DNA of 40,997 bases from Massilia atriviolacea (lineage in GTDB: Bacteria > Pseudomonadota > Gammaproteobacteria > Burkholderiales > Burkholderiaceae_D), in NCBI RefSeq assembly GCF_003953935.1, contig NZ_RXLQ01000030.1, positions 1 through 40,997 of the forward strand, in the 5' to 3' direction. Shown in pieces: positions 1 through 9,116 of this stretch. The notes under the pieces are model-generated. The model was not told the origin of the DNA and made no database searches. It worked only from the letters and a program-made list of their open reading frames with translations. Made by a program: the position numbers and the translations under genes. Numbering within the stretch: position 1 is the first letter of the stretch; each line of letters starts with the position of its first letter.

Positions 1-459
1 CGCGCGGTGGACCAAGAAGTACGGCAAGTCCTACTATGGCTACAAGGTTTCGGCCAACGCAGACAAGCGATACAAGCTGGTATGCAGAATCAAGGTGAGC
101 AGGGCCAGCGAACACGTCACGTTGCACTTTGAAGAGGTGCTCGATTCGGCCAACACGAACCGAAACGTCCTGGCCGACAAGGTCTACGTCGACGGCAAGC
201 GTGAAGAGCGGCTAAGCGAACAGGGCTGGCGCATGCACATCCAGCGCAGAGGAAGCAAGGTTAAGCCGATCTCGGCAGCCCAGGAGCGGTGCAACAATCC
301 TATCGCCAAGACCCGCGCCCACGGCATGACGCAGTTGGGCGCAAGGCACGGCGTGCTATCGGTCTGGCGCGCGCGACGCTCCAGATCAATTGGAAAGTCG
401 CCGCATACAATTCGCGGCGTCTTGTCTACTTGAAAGAGGCCGGAGTCGGGGCGTTCTGA
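1..459 (+). pseudogene. IS5-family transposase, C-terminal fragment, frameshifted
   Basis: This is the 3' end of a DDE transposase of IS5 type. The opening frame reads RWTKKYGKSYYGYKVSANAD, the conserved region before the central catalytic part, and continues through RCNNPIAKTRAH. From there the conserved tail (ARATLQINWKVAAYN, then RRLVYLKEAGVGAF) continues only in a different frame and ends in a TGA at 457-459. The frame break near 320-350 is present in the copy at 12825-13841 as well, so both derive from an already defective parent or one was copied from the other. The gene is cut by the window edge and is not functional as seen. Confidence 0.8.
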
Positions 460-592
460 CGCCCGCAGTCCGTCTGGGTTGCACAAAATGATCAAGTGCC
501 CATACAACGGGCGGCAACAGACTGAGCCTTGCATCAAAATCCGAGCCTGCTGGCATCGTGACCGGCATGCGCGCGGACTTTACCGGTAAGTC
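1..592 (+). repeat. Left copy of an IS5-like element remnant (direct repeat)
   Basis: This stretch is closely similar, in the same orientation, to 13385-13974. Similarity runs through the transposase 3' end and about 130 bases of non-coding DNA, and fades after the shared TTTACCGGTAA near 580-590. The register shifts by two bases near position 205, where the right copy has lost two bases. The window begins inside this copy, so its 5' part is unseen. Confidence 0.85.
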
Positions 593-1004
593 GGGTCCCC
601 CATGGTTTGCTTTAGTTGGCCGAGAGTGGCGGTAATGAGTCTGCCGGCCCATTCGAACGTAGTGCCTATGCCGCTATGGGCTGTGCATCTGCATCGTCGA
701 TTTGCGAGACTACCCGCGCGAAACGCTCGGTGTGAATCTGCGCAGCTTAACCTGCCATGGCGAGCGCGAACGTAACGCGGACGCTCTGCTGGCCAGCACT
801 GTCATCGATCAGCGCTTGTGCGAGCCATTTGCACCAGTGGTGAAGCCGGTAAGCCATCACCATCTTCCCGATTTAATTTAATTGCCGCGAAACTACCATG
901 CTGCGACTGGAAACATGATCACACGAAACGAAACACTAACCAGCCGGCGAATTCCTTATCGTATCTCTCGCCCCCTTCCGTATCACGGCTTGACATCTTG
1001 GATG
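593..1004. other. Degenerate intergenic DNA, no supported gene
   Basis: No frame here has a convincing start, ribosome site and family match. One plus-strand stretch around 680-870 stays open for about 60 codons but resembles nothing I recognise. It is probably decayed mobile or chromosomal DNA between the IS remnant and the broken collagenase. Confidence 0.4.
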
Positions 1005-1756
1005 ATCTCCGACGCATGTAAAATCCAATATTTTTTCGATTTCCTGGCGCTTATTCTTGATCATGAAACGAACCACAAGATAGCTCCAGATGTACACGTG
1101 TTCCGGCCAGCAACTTCTTTCATAACCAGTGTCGAAGAGCACTTAGGTTATATGCATTGCATTTGGCGATCTCGATTGCTTTGGGATACAACTCTCTCTT
1201 CGCGCTAGATATTCTGCAATTCCTTCAGACCACCAAACCAGATAGGGCGTAGCTGGCGCCGGCTTTGGGCAGTTTTCAGGCGGGCTATGTGAACGATGCA
1301 GATTGCGTCAAAAATCACTATGCAAGTTGAACCCAGCATCAAGAAAGTGGACCAATTCGTGTTTCAGATTGTGGATACCGCCACTATCTTTTTGATTGGC
1401 GATGAATTTCGCTTGATTGCCGGGCTGACCAGGAAAGCCTTCCAGATACATGCCGCCATTATGCGTCGGAATGTGGAAATGCACACCAGCGTATTTTGCA
1501 TACTCGGCTTTCAGCGATAAATATTTGCGCGCAAGGTCGCGTTGAGGTCATCTGAAACCGGTTTGCCGGTGGTGCCGAACATCCAATGGAAGCGTTGCTC
1601 TAGACCGCTCAGCGATGCGCACGTGGCAGTCTCCAATTCGCGCGTCAGCGTGTGCGAGCGCAGGGTTACACTCGAGCCCCAGCGCCAGCTACGGCTGAGA
1701 ACTGTGTCCACGCTGTCCATGCGTCGAGCGGAGGTGCTGGCAGCAAACAAAGACAC
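1005..1756 (-). pseudogene. Decayed M9 (ColA-type) collagenase fragment
   Basis: Read on the minus strand, pieces in different frames line up in order with the M9 peptidase gene at 9117-12026. Around 1500-1640 is FHWMFGTTGKPVSDDLNATL, matching the region before the catalytic centre. Next comes an NGGMYLEGFPGQ-like segment. The zinc motif HELVH lies at 1347-1361, followed by FLDAGFNL. The downstream WWSEGIAEY, carrying the third zinc ligand, is at about 1213-1240, and WSYLVVRFMIKNKRQEIEKIL lies near 1035-1080. Stops and frame changes separate the blocks, so it cannot make a working enzyme. It differs at many residues from the intact collagenase, so it is an old paralogue or an independently acquired gene. 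The signal peptide, N-terminal activator region and any PKD/PPC domains are not seen. Confidence 0.8.
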
Positions 1757-2398
1757 GTGGCTGCCGGCAGGACAGCTGCAACGTACAAGGAGTTGAAAGA
1801 TCTCGAATACATTGGACGCATGCTGTGAATGAATCTAAAACCATCCTTAGGCAGCCGCTTTGCACTGGAGTTTATTACTGCTGCTGTATGCCGATTTCTT
1901 TAGGTTTCCTCAATCAATCCTCAAAACCACAGCGCAGGAACCGCATCACGCAAGCACCCTGCTTCAACATAATAAAGGCGCTTCCAAATACTCCGGATTA
2001 ACTCGAAACGCCACGATGCGGGACGACTTATTGATCACGTTCCCGCAGCCGTAAATATTCGGCTTTGTTGTGTGATTAAAGCATTAACAGATCCTGCGGA
2101 GTGAGCTTCAAAAGCCTGTGTAAGTTTCCCCGCAAAAGCGGTCGAAAGTCATATAGACGGATTTATCCAATTTGGTTAGCCTATCTAGCCCGAACCTGCT
2201 TTTTTTCGCATTCTATTCGGGTAACAAGCAAAACACTTTTTCCCGATAGTTACTGCGGCAATGCATGCGATTCCGAACACAGCATCATTTTCCGGCTCAT
2301 CGCCATTGCAATATTGCGATTTTTTACATTTTACGCTGCTGGTAGCATTTATTCGGAAATGTCGTCGTATACATCAAAAAAATTTTCAGGAGACTTTT
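1757..2398. other. Intergenic region upstream of the TonB receptor
   Basis: No gene is supported here. The last 250 bases are AT-richer than the surroundings and should hold the promoter of the receptor gene starting at 2399. No operator or riboswitch could be recognised. Confidence 0.4.
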
Positions 2399-5248
2399 GT
2401 GCAAGAAAAAATAATCAGTGCAAGCATTCGATTCATGTGCATGAGCATGGCCATCGGTGGCAGTCTGGTCTGCGCGCCGGCCGCGCACGCGCAGGATGCC
2501 GGAATCCAGCGCGTCGAAATTACCGGATCGGCAATCAAGCGCATTGCCAAAGAAGGTGCATTGCCGGTGCAATTTCTGAGTGCTGCAGATATTCAAAAAA
2601 CCGGGGCCAGGAGCGTGGAAGAGCTGGTGCAGTCGCTCACCGCCATGCAGGGCTTCGTCACCTCCTCCGAGTCGGTCAATGGCGGCGGCGGCGGCGTTCA
2701 AACGGCATCGCTGCACAACGTAGGCGCCGCCTACACGCTGGTGCTCCTCAATGGCCGCCGACTTGCTTCCTATGGATCGGGCAGTGCCGTCAACCTCGCC
2801 AGCATTCCGATGACTGCGGTGGAGCGGGTCGAAGTGTTGACCGACGGAGCCTCCACCCTGTACGGATCAGACGCCATCGCCGGCGTGATCAATTTCATCC
2901 TCAAGAAGAACCAGCAAGACTTCCGGTTCGACGCCGGTGCCAGCCGTCCCGGCAGGAAAGGCGGGCAAAGTTCCAACTTCTCCGTCTCGAAGGGCTTCGG
3001 CGACCTCGATCAGGACGGCTTCAATGTGCTGGTGACGTATGCGCGCGACAATCAAGGCGAACTCAATGCCAAGGATCGCGACTTCGCCAAATCGGGCTTA
3101 CGGCAGTTTTCCGAGAACGGCAAGACGTACTCGACCTACCTGCTGGCCGCGAATACCGCCCCCGCTTCCGCCACCCTGAGCCTGAAGGATAATTCGGTCA
3201 AGATTTTTTCGCCGAACTACTACAAGGATGGCAAATGCGCACCGGATACCGCCTTCGTCGGCACCAGCGACGACAAGTCGTGCTGGTACGACTACGCAGG
3301 CACGGTGCAATTGATTCCCAAATCGGTACGCGACAGTGTCTTTTCTTCGTTCAACATGAAGGTCAATGACGAGCTGTCGGTGTTCGGCGAACTGGTCCTG
3401 TCCAAATTTACCCAGACGGCGCGCTACGCCCCGGCCGCGCAACGCCTGACTTTGCCCTTGAACGGCGACTTGTATGCCCGGGAAGTCCTGCCCTACCTGG
3501 GCAAGATAGGGGTCGCGCCGGGCGACGTGAAATCAGCATCGATGAACATCCGCTTTACGGACGCCGGCGGCCGGGCACGCGACTACATGACTAAGGCGAA
3601 ACACCTCGCCCTTGGCGCATCGGGCGTGAAGAACGGCTTCGATTATTCGGCCTCGCTGACCCATTCCGAGAACAGCCAGGAATCGACTTTCGTCGCGGGT
3701 TTTTTGAGCAAGAATGCCTACAACGATATTGTGGCGTCGGGCAAATTCAATCCCTTCGGTCCGTCCGGAAGCGCCGCCGCCGTGCTTGCGCCCGCGATAC
3801 TCAATACCACCGAAAACACAACCGACGTCACCCTGGACAGGTTCAGTGCCTCGCTCGCCCATGCGCTGTTCGAGGCGCCGGGCGGAGCATCGCAACTGGC
3901 GCTCAGCACGGACTATGCGCGCCAGCGCTACGATTTCATGCCGAGCCCGATTTCCCAAGGAAGCAACGCGCAGCAGCCCAACTATACAGACACGCCACTA
4001 GGCGACTCGGCCGATCACCTGCCGGTGCGCGCCAGCCGCAGCAACTGGGGCGCATCGGCCGAATGGATGACACCGGTGTCAAAGTCGCTGGAATTGACTG
4101 CGGCCGCGCGCTACGATGCGTACTCGGCTGTGAAAAACAAGATGGTGTTCGACCCGTCGGACGGCAAGCTCCTGCCCGCCGCCGAGCAAGGCAATGCGAA
4201 CAAGAAGGGGACCTACAAGCTCGCGTTCCGGTTTATCCCGGTCGACAACGTCTTGCTCAGGGGTTCATACGGAACCGGCTTCAAGGTCGCCAGCATGGAC
4301 TCGATCGCCTCCCCAGTTGTCCAGGCCGGCAACACCTCCGGTTCCTACGCCTGCCCGGTCAAAGCACCCGATCCACGCGCGGCCTACTGCACCGGCACCA
4401 CCCAGCAGTACTTGCTTTCGGGCGGGAACAATCTGACGGGCGCCAGCGGCCTGCGCCCGGAAAGGTCCCAACAATATTCGATCGGCATGCGTGTCGATCC
4501 GGTAAAAAATCTGTCGCTGGGGCTCGATCTGTGGTCCGTGAAAATGAAAGACCAGTTGACCACCTTGCCGGAACAATTCCCGTTCGCAGACCCGGCCAAA
4601 TTCAACAACAACTTTTCGATTGTCTTCGATCAGGGCATTGGGGCCAACAAGCTGGTCACCCTGCTGCCGACCTTTAACCTGGCGGCCGCGCGCTACGGCG
4701 GTATCGACTGGGATCACTCCTACACCGTCAAGACCGGCCTGGGCAAACTCGACCTAAAATGGAACGGCACCTACATGCTCAAGTCCGAAGTGGAGGTGCC
4801 CGGTTCTCCCACGGAAAGCAGCGTAGGCCGCTTCGACGCCTACAACAACGCGACCTCCAGAACTGTGTCGCGCTTGTCGGCCAGTCTTGCCAGTTCAGAC
4901 CGGTACAGCAACACCCTCGCCGTCAACTTCCGTTCCGGGTATCAGGACCAGGTGCTCACGCCGGAAGACAATGCGCTGAAGCTGGTCAATGCGGACGGCA
5001 GCTTGCCGGTCGGCTTCGTCGGCCTGACGCGCAAGGTGAAGTCGTTCACGACAGTGGACTGGCAAACGCGCATGCAATGGAAGCAGTACAGCAACCTGAC
5101 CATTACGGCGGGCATCCGCAACCTGCTCGACGCCGATCCACCGCTCAGCATTCGTACTGCCGGCGGCGGCAACCAGGCCGGCTACGACGCGCGCTATGCA
5201 AGCGCGTTGGGACGACAGTTCTACGTCAATGGCGGCGTGAGCTTCTGA
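2399..5248 (+). CDS. TonB-dependent outer-membrane receptor
   Basis: This encodes a TonB-dependent receptor of 949 residues, an energised outer-membrane gate that imports a ligand into the periplasm. I chose the GTG at 2399 because CAGGAG sits seven bases upstream and because translation from it gives a good signal peptide (about residues 1-30, ending AAHAQ). A TonB-box/plug start follows (IQRVEITGSAIKR). The plug domain covers roughly residues 35-165 and includes VLLNGRRL, VERVEVLTDGASTLYGSDAI and AGVINFI. The rest is a beta-barrel rich in aromatic strand ends, closing with the typical C-terminal phenylalanine (FYVNGGVSF). The ligand cannot be read from sequence. The neighbouring peptide transporter, Xaa-Pro peptidase and collagenase make peptides a reasonable guess. 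The gene is complete. Confidence 0.93.
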   Translation: MQEKIISASIRFMCMSMAIGGSLVCAPAAHAQDAGIQRVEITGSAIKRIAKEGALPVQFLSAADIQKTGARSVEELVQSLTAMQGFVTSSESVNGGGGGVQTASLHNVGAAYTLVLLNGRRLASYGSGSAVNLASIPMTAVERVEVLTDGASTLYGSDAIAGVINFILKKNQQDFRFDAGASRPGRKGGQSSNFSVSKGFGDLDQDGFNVLVTYARDNQGELNAKDRDFAKSGLRQFSENGKTYSTYLLAANTAPASATLSLKDNSVKIFSPNYYKDGKCAPDTAFVGTSDDKSCWYDYAGTVQLIPKSVRDSVFSSFNMKVNDELSVFGELVLSKFTQTARYAPAAQRLTLPLNGDLYAREVLPYLGKIGVAPGDVKSASMNIRFTDAGGRARDYMTKAKHLALGASGVKNGFDYSASLTHSENSQESTFVAGFLSKNAYNDIVASGKFNPFGPSGSAAAVLAPAILNTTENTTDVTLDRFSASLAHALFEAPGGASQLALSTDYARQRYDFMPSPISQGSNAQQPNYTDTPLGDSADHLPVRASRSNWGASAEWMTPVSKSLELTAAARYDAYSAVKNKMVFDPSDGKLLPAAEQGNANKKGTYKLAFRFIPVDNVLLRGSYGTGFKVASMDSIASPVVQAGNTSGSYACPVKAPDPRAAYCTGTTQQYLLSGGNNLTGASGLRPERSQQYSIGMRVDPVKNLSLGLDLWSVKMKDQLTTLPEQFPFADPAKFNNNFSIVFDQGIGANKLVTLLPTFNLAAARYGGIDWDHSYTVKTGLGKLDLKWNGTYMLKSEVEVPGSPTESSVGRFDAYNNATSRTVSRLSASLASSDRYSNTLAVNFRSGYQDQVLTPEDNALKLVNADGSLPVGFVGLTRKVKSFTTVDWQTRMQWKQYSNLTITAGIRNLLDADPPLSIRTAGGGNQAGYDARYASALGRQFYVNGGVSF

Positions 5249-5256
5249 TTGCGAAA

Positions 5257-5288
5257 CGGGATGGAGCCCTGCCAGGGCAACCATCCCG
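5257..5288. terminator. Strong nested hairpin between convergent genes
   Basis: An 8-bp perfect outer stem (5257-5264 with 5281-5288) encloses a second 5-bp stem, GCCCT-GCC-AGGGC. It sits nine bases after the receptor stop and before the convergent transporter gene. There is no T-run, so it may act as a bidirectional barrier or an RNA 3'-end stabiliser rather than a classic intrinsic terminator. Confidence 0.5.
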
Positions 5289-5393
5289 CTCGATCCGGCT
5301 CACGCAAGAACTTGGTTCACCGAAGACGGCCCGGTGTCATGCGAAAATCGACACGAGGGCACGTCCGTGCTGGTGTCTTCGATTCACCAGGCG

Positions 5394-7076
5394 TTAGCAG
5401 TCTGCGCGTCGCGTCTTGCGATCAAACACCAGCATCGCCGTTGCTGAAGCCAGTGCCAGCAAGGCAAAGCCACACCACATCAGAAGGGGCTGATGGAGTC
5501 CCTTCGCAATGGCGGCGTAGGCCCAACCGGAAAGAACGCCGGCAAGCAGGCTTCCCAGTGCCATCGATATGAAATAGTAGCCCATGAACATGGCGGTCTT
5601 CCCTGGCGGCGAGACCGAACTGACAAACTCCTGGCTCTTGGGAGATACGATGGTCTCTGCGATGGCAAACACGGCGATGGCCGCCAGCACGATCGCACCG
5701 CCGTGGGCCGAACCTGCCGCCAGGCCGATGACGATGAGCGAGACCATCAAGGTGAACACCCCGAACACCAGCACCGGCAGGGCTCGGAAGCGCCGCGCAA
5801 ACACGCTCACGGCAATCTGAAAGACGATGATGATCAAGAATTCGATATTAATCATATACTCCGGTGCAATCTGGCGATAGGTGGCCGCGAGCTGCCTGGC
5901 GAGGTTTGCGGCGTCGATGTGCCCGGACTGCAGCGCGTCGAGACTGCGATGAAGTACCTCGTCCGGCACGAGTATCCTTAGATTGGCCAGTGCGCGGCCC
6001 ACCTCCACGACGCTGTCGGTGGTGGGCGGCCGCCGCTGAACGTTGGACAGCAGTGCTTTCACGTCCTCCAGGTTGACGTGTGCGAGCACATCAGCGACGC
6101 GCGGCGATACCGCATTGAAAAACCGCACCAGGTCGCTCGTATCGACAAAGTCCTTGATGAACAGCGGCAGGGTCAGGAATAGCTGATAGTAGACGGCCCA
6201 GAATGCCGACAAGATCAGTAGGTAGGCCACAAAGCGCCGGTCGCCGACCTTGATCGGCTGGGCATACCAGTTCTCTGAGCCGCTGGTACGGACCAGAACA
6301 CTCCAGCCGATGTTCAAAGCGATCCAGGCCAGCAGGATCGCTACCAGCACCAGCAACGATCCGGCCGTCTTGATGAAGTACATGCCGACGGCGAGAACGG
6401 GAACCACCAGGATCAGGAGCCGCCCGTTGCCAAGCACCTCGCGCGAGTCGGCCAGCACCGTCTTGAGAGAGCGTGTATCGCTGATGGCGGCGGCTGGCTC
6501 ACGGTAGAGAAAGAGCGACGGAATCAGATTGATCGCCACCCAAAACGACGACATCGTAAACACCATTTCCCAGCTGATCGTCCGCACATAACCGGCAACG
6601 ATAGGACCAAGGAAACCGCCGACATTGACCATCATGTAGAAAATGCCGAAGCCCAGCCCGCGATTGCTGTCATCCGTGGTACGGCCGATCGTCCCGACCG
6701 CCACCGGCTTGAAGATCGCAGCGCCGACTGCAACCAAGACAAATACCGCGCAAAACGGCCAAAAACTGTGCATCTTCCCCAACAAAAAATAGGAGGGCGC
6801 CATGATCAACGATGAAAGAATAAACATCTTCCGGTAGCCATAGCGATCCGCCAGCGCGCCGGTCAAGACGGGGAGAATGTACAGCACAAACGGGACTATG
6901 CCTTGGAGAAATCCCCGCTCTTCATCGCTGAAACCCAGTCCACCCTGAGCGCGGGGAGTCGTCATGTACAGCGACGATACGGTGAAAAACCCGTACCAGG
7001 CCAGCCGCTCGAAAATTTCCATCGAATTGGCGACATAGAATGACCGGTGAAACCGGATCCCTTGGCTCTTTCTCAT
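5394..7076 (-). CDS. POT/PTR-family proton-coupled peptide transporter (MFS)
   Basis: A 560-residue polytopic membrane protein of the proton-dependent oligopeptide transporter branch of the MFS, importing di- and tripeptides across the inner membrane. The family-typical start MEIFERLAWYGFFTVSSLY, the loop GALADRYGYRKMF between helices 2 and 3, and FGIFYMMVNVGGFLGPIVAG in the fifth-helix region are all visible. The start at 7076 (MRKSQGIRF) has GGAGGA about 11 bases upstream. A start at 7118 is possible but adds a hydrophilic, poorly conserved-looking tail. Roughly residues 280-385 form a long soluble insert rich in Asp, Val and Leu between membrane segments, larger than in ordinary POT proteins. 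It lies 43 bases after the M24 peptidase gene, so the two are probably co-transcribed. Substrate specificity is inferred. Confidence 0.85.
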   Translation of the reverse strand: MRKSQGIRFHRSFYVANSMEIFERLAWYGFFTVSSLYMTTPRAQGGLGFSDEERGFLQGIVPFVLYILPVLTGALADRYGYRKMFILSSLIMAPSYFLLGKMHSFWPFCAVFVLVAVGAAIFKPVAVGTIGRTTDDSNRGLGFGIFYMMVNVGGFLGPIVAGYVRTISWEMVFTMSSFWVAINLIPSLFLYREPAAAISDTRSLKTVLADSREVLGNGRLLILVVPVLAVGMYFIKTAGSLLVLVAILLAWIALNIGWSVLVRTSGSENWYAQPIKVGDRRFVAYLLILSAFWAVYYQLFLTLPLFIKDFVDTSDLVRFFNAVSPRVADVLAHVNLEDVKALLSNVQRRPPTTDSVVEVGRALANLRILVPDEVLHRSLDALQSGHIDAANLARQLAATYRQIAPEYMINIEFLIIIVFQIAVSVFARRFRALPVLVFGVFTLMVSLIVIGLAAGSAHGGAIVLAAIAVFAIAETIVSPKSQEFVSSVSPPGKTAMFMGYYFISMALGSLLAGVLSGWAYAAIAKGLHQPLLMWCGFALLALASATAMLVFDRKTRRADC

Positions 7077-7119
7077 GGGCGGGCTCGTCCTCCGATGATG
7101 GTTCCGGTATTGGAGCAAC

Positions 7120-8214
7120 TCATACGCTGATCTGGAAAAACTTCGGTGCGTGAGTCAGACAGCTTGCGCTATCGTCGCCAACCAGCACATCGTCTTCATA
7201 GCGCACACCACCAACGCCAGGGATGTAGACGCCTGGCTCGATGGTGACGACAAATCCGCTTTGCAGGATGTCCTCGCAGCGCGGTCCCAGGAACGGGTAT
7301 TCGTGGAGCTTCAAGCCCACACCATGGCCGAGTCCCTCCCCCGCATACTGCGCGAATGCGGAACGCTCGATGACGCGTCGTGCCTCCCGATCGATCTGGC
7401 ACCCCGCTACACCGGCGCGTGTCGACGCGATTGCCGCTTCCTGCGCGCGCAGGACGGTACCCATCATCGAGAGCTGCTGTACGCTCGGCGCGCCGACGAC
7501 GAAGGTGCGCGTCATGTCAGACCGATATCCGTTGACCATTGCCCCAAAATCGATTAGGACGAAATCCCTTTTTTTCAAGGCGCGGTACCCTGGCACGCAA
7601 TGGGGCTTTGCCGAGTTTTCCCCGAACCCGACAATGATAGGGAACGCAACGTCATCGGCCCCCATGGCCCGCGTAAGGTATTCGAGCTCCCTGGCCAGAT
7701 CGCGCTCGGTCACGCCGAGCCGAATCTGTCCCACAAGCTGTTCCAGGGCTTGGTCGGCGATCCCTGCAGCCTGCCTGATCTGGGCGACCTCCCACTCGTA
7801 CTTGCACGCGCGCAAACCTTCCACAATCCCCTTGCTCGGAATTAGCACTATCCGCTGAAAATGGTGTTGAATTTTCGTGAACAAATCCAAAGACAGATAT
7901 TCTGCCTCGACCGCCACATTGGAAACTTTCCCATCGCCCAGCGCAGCGCCGATGGCCTCGGGCAGGGTCGTATTCTCTCTGTCCCGGCAAACCACGGTGG
8001 AGTGCACGCATTCGGCGTTGGCTTGCTCGACAAATCGGTAATCGGTGATCAGATGCAAAGAATGTCTCGCGAGTATGCCGCAAGCGGCCTCGCCGCTATA
8101 TCCGGTCAGGTATCGGAGATTGTCCGGCGAGAAGACCAGCAATGCGTCAACACCGCGTGAGCGCATCACCTCCTGGGCATTGGCAATTCTGGTTTGATAA
8201 TCGGGAATGAGCAT
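7120..8214 (-). CDS. M24-family Xaa-Pro aminopeptidase/dipeptidase
   Basis: A 364-residue cytoplasmic metallopeptidase of family M24 (pita-bread fold), which removes residues next to proline from short peptides. The N-terminal creatinase-like domain covers about residues 1-130 (GVDALLVFSPDNLRYLTGYSG). The catalytic domain has all five metal ligands in the usual spacing: D222 (VLIDFGA), D233 (YRSDMTRT), H297 (GLGHGVGL), E326 (TIEPGVY) and E340 (GVRYEDDV). Length and ligand set fit Xaa-Pro peptidases such as PepQ/PepP-like enzymes; the exact subtype cannot be fixed. The start ATG at 8212-8214 has no strong ribosome site. It heads an operon with the POT transporter, so imported proline-rich peptides are the likely substrate. 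Confidence 0.9.
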   Translation of the reverse strand: MLIPDYQTRIANAQEVMRSRGVDALLVFSPDNLRYLTGYSGEAACGILARHSLHLITDYRFVEQANAECVHSTVVCRDRENTTLPEAIGAALGDGKVSNVAVEAEYLSLDLFTKIQHHFQRIVLIPSKGIVEGLRACKYEWEVAQIRQAAGIADQALEQLVGQIRLGVTERDLARELEYLTRAMGADDVAFPIIVGFGENSAKPHCVPGYRALKKRDFVLIDFGAMVNGYRSDMTRTFVVGAPSVQQLSMMGTVLRAQEAAIASTRAGVAGCQIDREARRVIERSAFAQYAGEGLGHGVGLKLHEYPFLGPRCEDILQSGFVVTIEPGVYIPGVGGVRYEDDVLVGDDSASCLTHAPKFFQISV

Positions 8215-8360
8215 AAGTTAATAAGGTTCGATCTAGCACATTTCTGAGGATTCGATGGATGCACCGCAACGGCAGCGACAGGCGCGCGTGTCGTCGATCG
8301 CGCCGGCGCCCTGTTTTCGGCAGGCGCAACGGTTTGAAATGGCGCGTCCATGGCACGTTT

Positions 8361-8386
8361 AAAAAGAGAGGAGCCACCGGCTCCTC
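8361..8386 (-). terminator. Intrinsic terminator in the leader of the peptidase operon
   Basis: A perfect 8-bp stem (8368-8375 with 8379-8386) with a 3-base loop is followed, on the minus strand, by TCTTTTTAAA, the classic form of a Rho-independent terminator. It lies about 150 bases upstream of the M24 start and points toward it. It either ends an unseen upstream minus-strand transcript or attenuates this operon. On the plus strand there is no T-run. Confidence 0.65.
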
Positions 8387-9116
8387 CAATCTGCCGTCAA
8401 TGGACGTATACCCTTGCGCCCAAGCTCTGGCAACGGGGAGACACGATCATGATAAGAATGAGTAGCGTCGCTGTCTTGATTCGGGCATCTGGCAAAACGC
8501 GCTAAAACGGCAGCATGCTGGTAAGCCCTGCAGGAACGATAGCCAGTTCAAGCTATATCGCGATTAGACTTACATTTCAGTTGACTATACAATTTTTAAA
8601 CTCATAGAGAAAATATTGTTTGATTATGCTATTAAGTCCCTACTGCACACGCAAAAAAACCACAAACACGTTATAAATATGCTCAATTGTGGGATCACTC
8701 CGCAGAACGTGGCATACACAGTGCAGTTTAAAGCTGGATAATTTTCTACACGATCTCCTGCCCCTCTCTCTTCCCGCGCGAGATTACATGCATATGCGTG
8801 CGCGCTGTTAATCGAATTTAGACGACAGACAACGTCAAAACGGCACAAAGCGCGATGCAATATTTGGATACTATTTGTGAATCGATCCAGGTCACGATTC
8901 ACGCATTGCACGCAATCGTAGATCTGGCTCGACACTTGCCCTCATTGCGTGGGGGCAATCGGCCGCCTGGCACTGTTTGAATGAGACTGTTGCAGGATCA
9001 TGAATACGATTGATAGCAATCGCCCGCGCTTATTCCGGCTTGCACCGCAAGCCAGGCGATTGTCTGGTTTTCAAGCCGGTGGCGTTTAAAACAAATAGAC
9101 AATGAATGGAGACAAT
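8387..9116. other. Divergent intergenic region between peptidase and collagenase
   Basis: About 730 bases with no convincing gene. The section 8560-8720 is AT-rich and is a likely place for promoters. A 103-codon minus-strand frame at 8624-8935 lacks a ribosome site and protein-like composition and was not accepted. Promoters for the collagenase (+) and possibly the peptidase operon (-) should lie here. Confidence 0.4.

Noticed and set aside
660-870. Open plus-strand stretch in the left intergenic region
   Set aside because: It has no good start and no recognised match; probably a decayed fragment.
1296-1520. Plus-strand 74-codon frame
   Set aside because: It is the antisense of the decayed collagenase; the minus-strand reading carries the HELVH motif.
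2101-3192. Long plus-strand open frame overlapping the TonB receptor
   Set aside because: It is an arginine-rich shadow frame with no family features; the overlapping frame encodes a clear receptor.
8583-8602. Possible fifth operator near TATACAATTTTT
   Set aside because: Only one loose half-site is present and the 10-base spacing to a second arm is missing.
8624-8935. 103-codon minus-strand frame between the peptidase and collagenase genes
   Set aside because: No ribosome site, odd cysteine-rich composition and no recognisable family; more likely non-coding promoter DNA.
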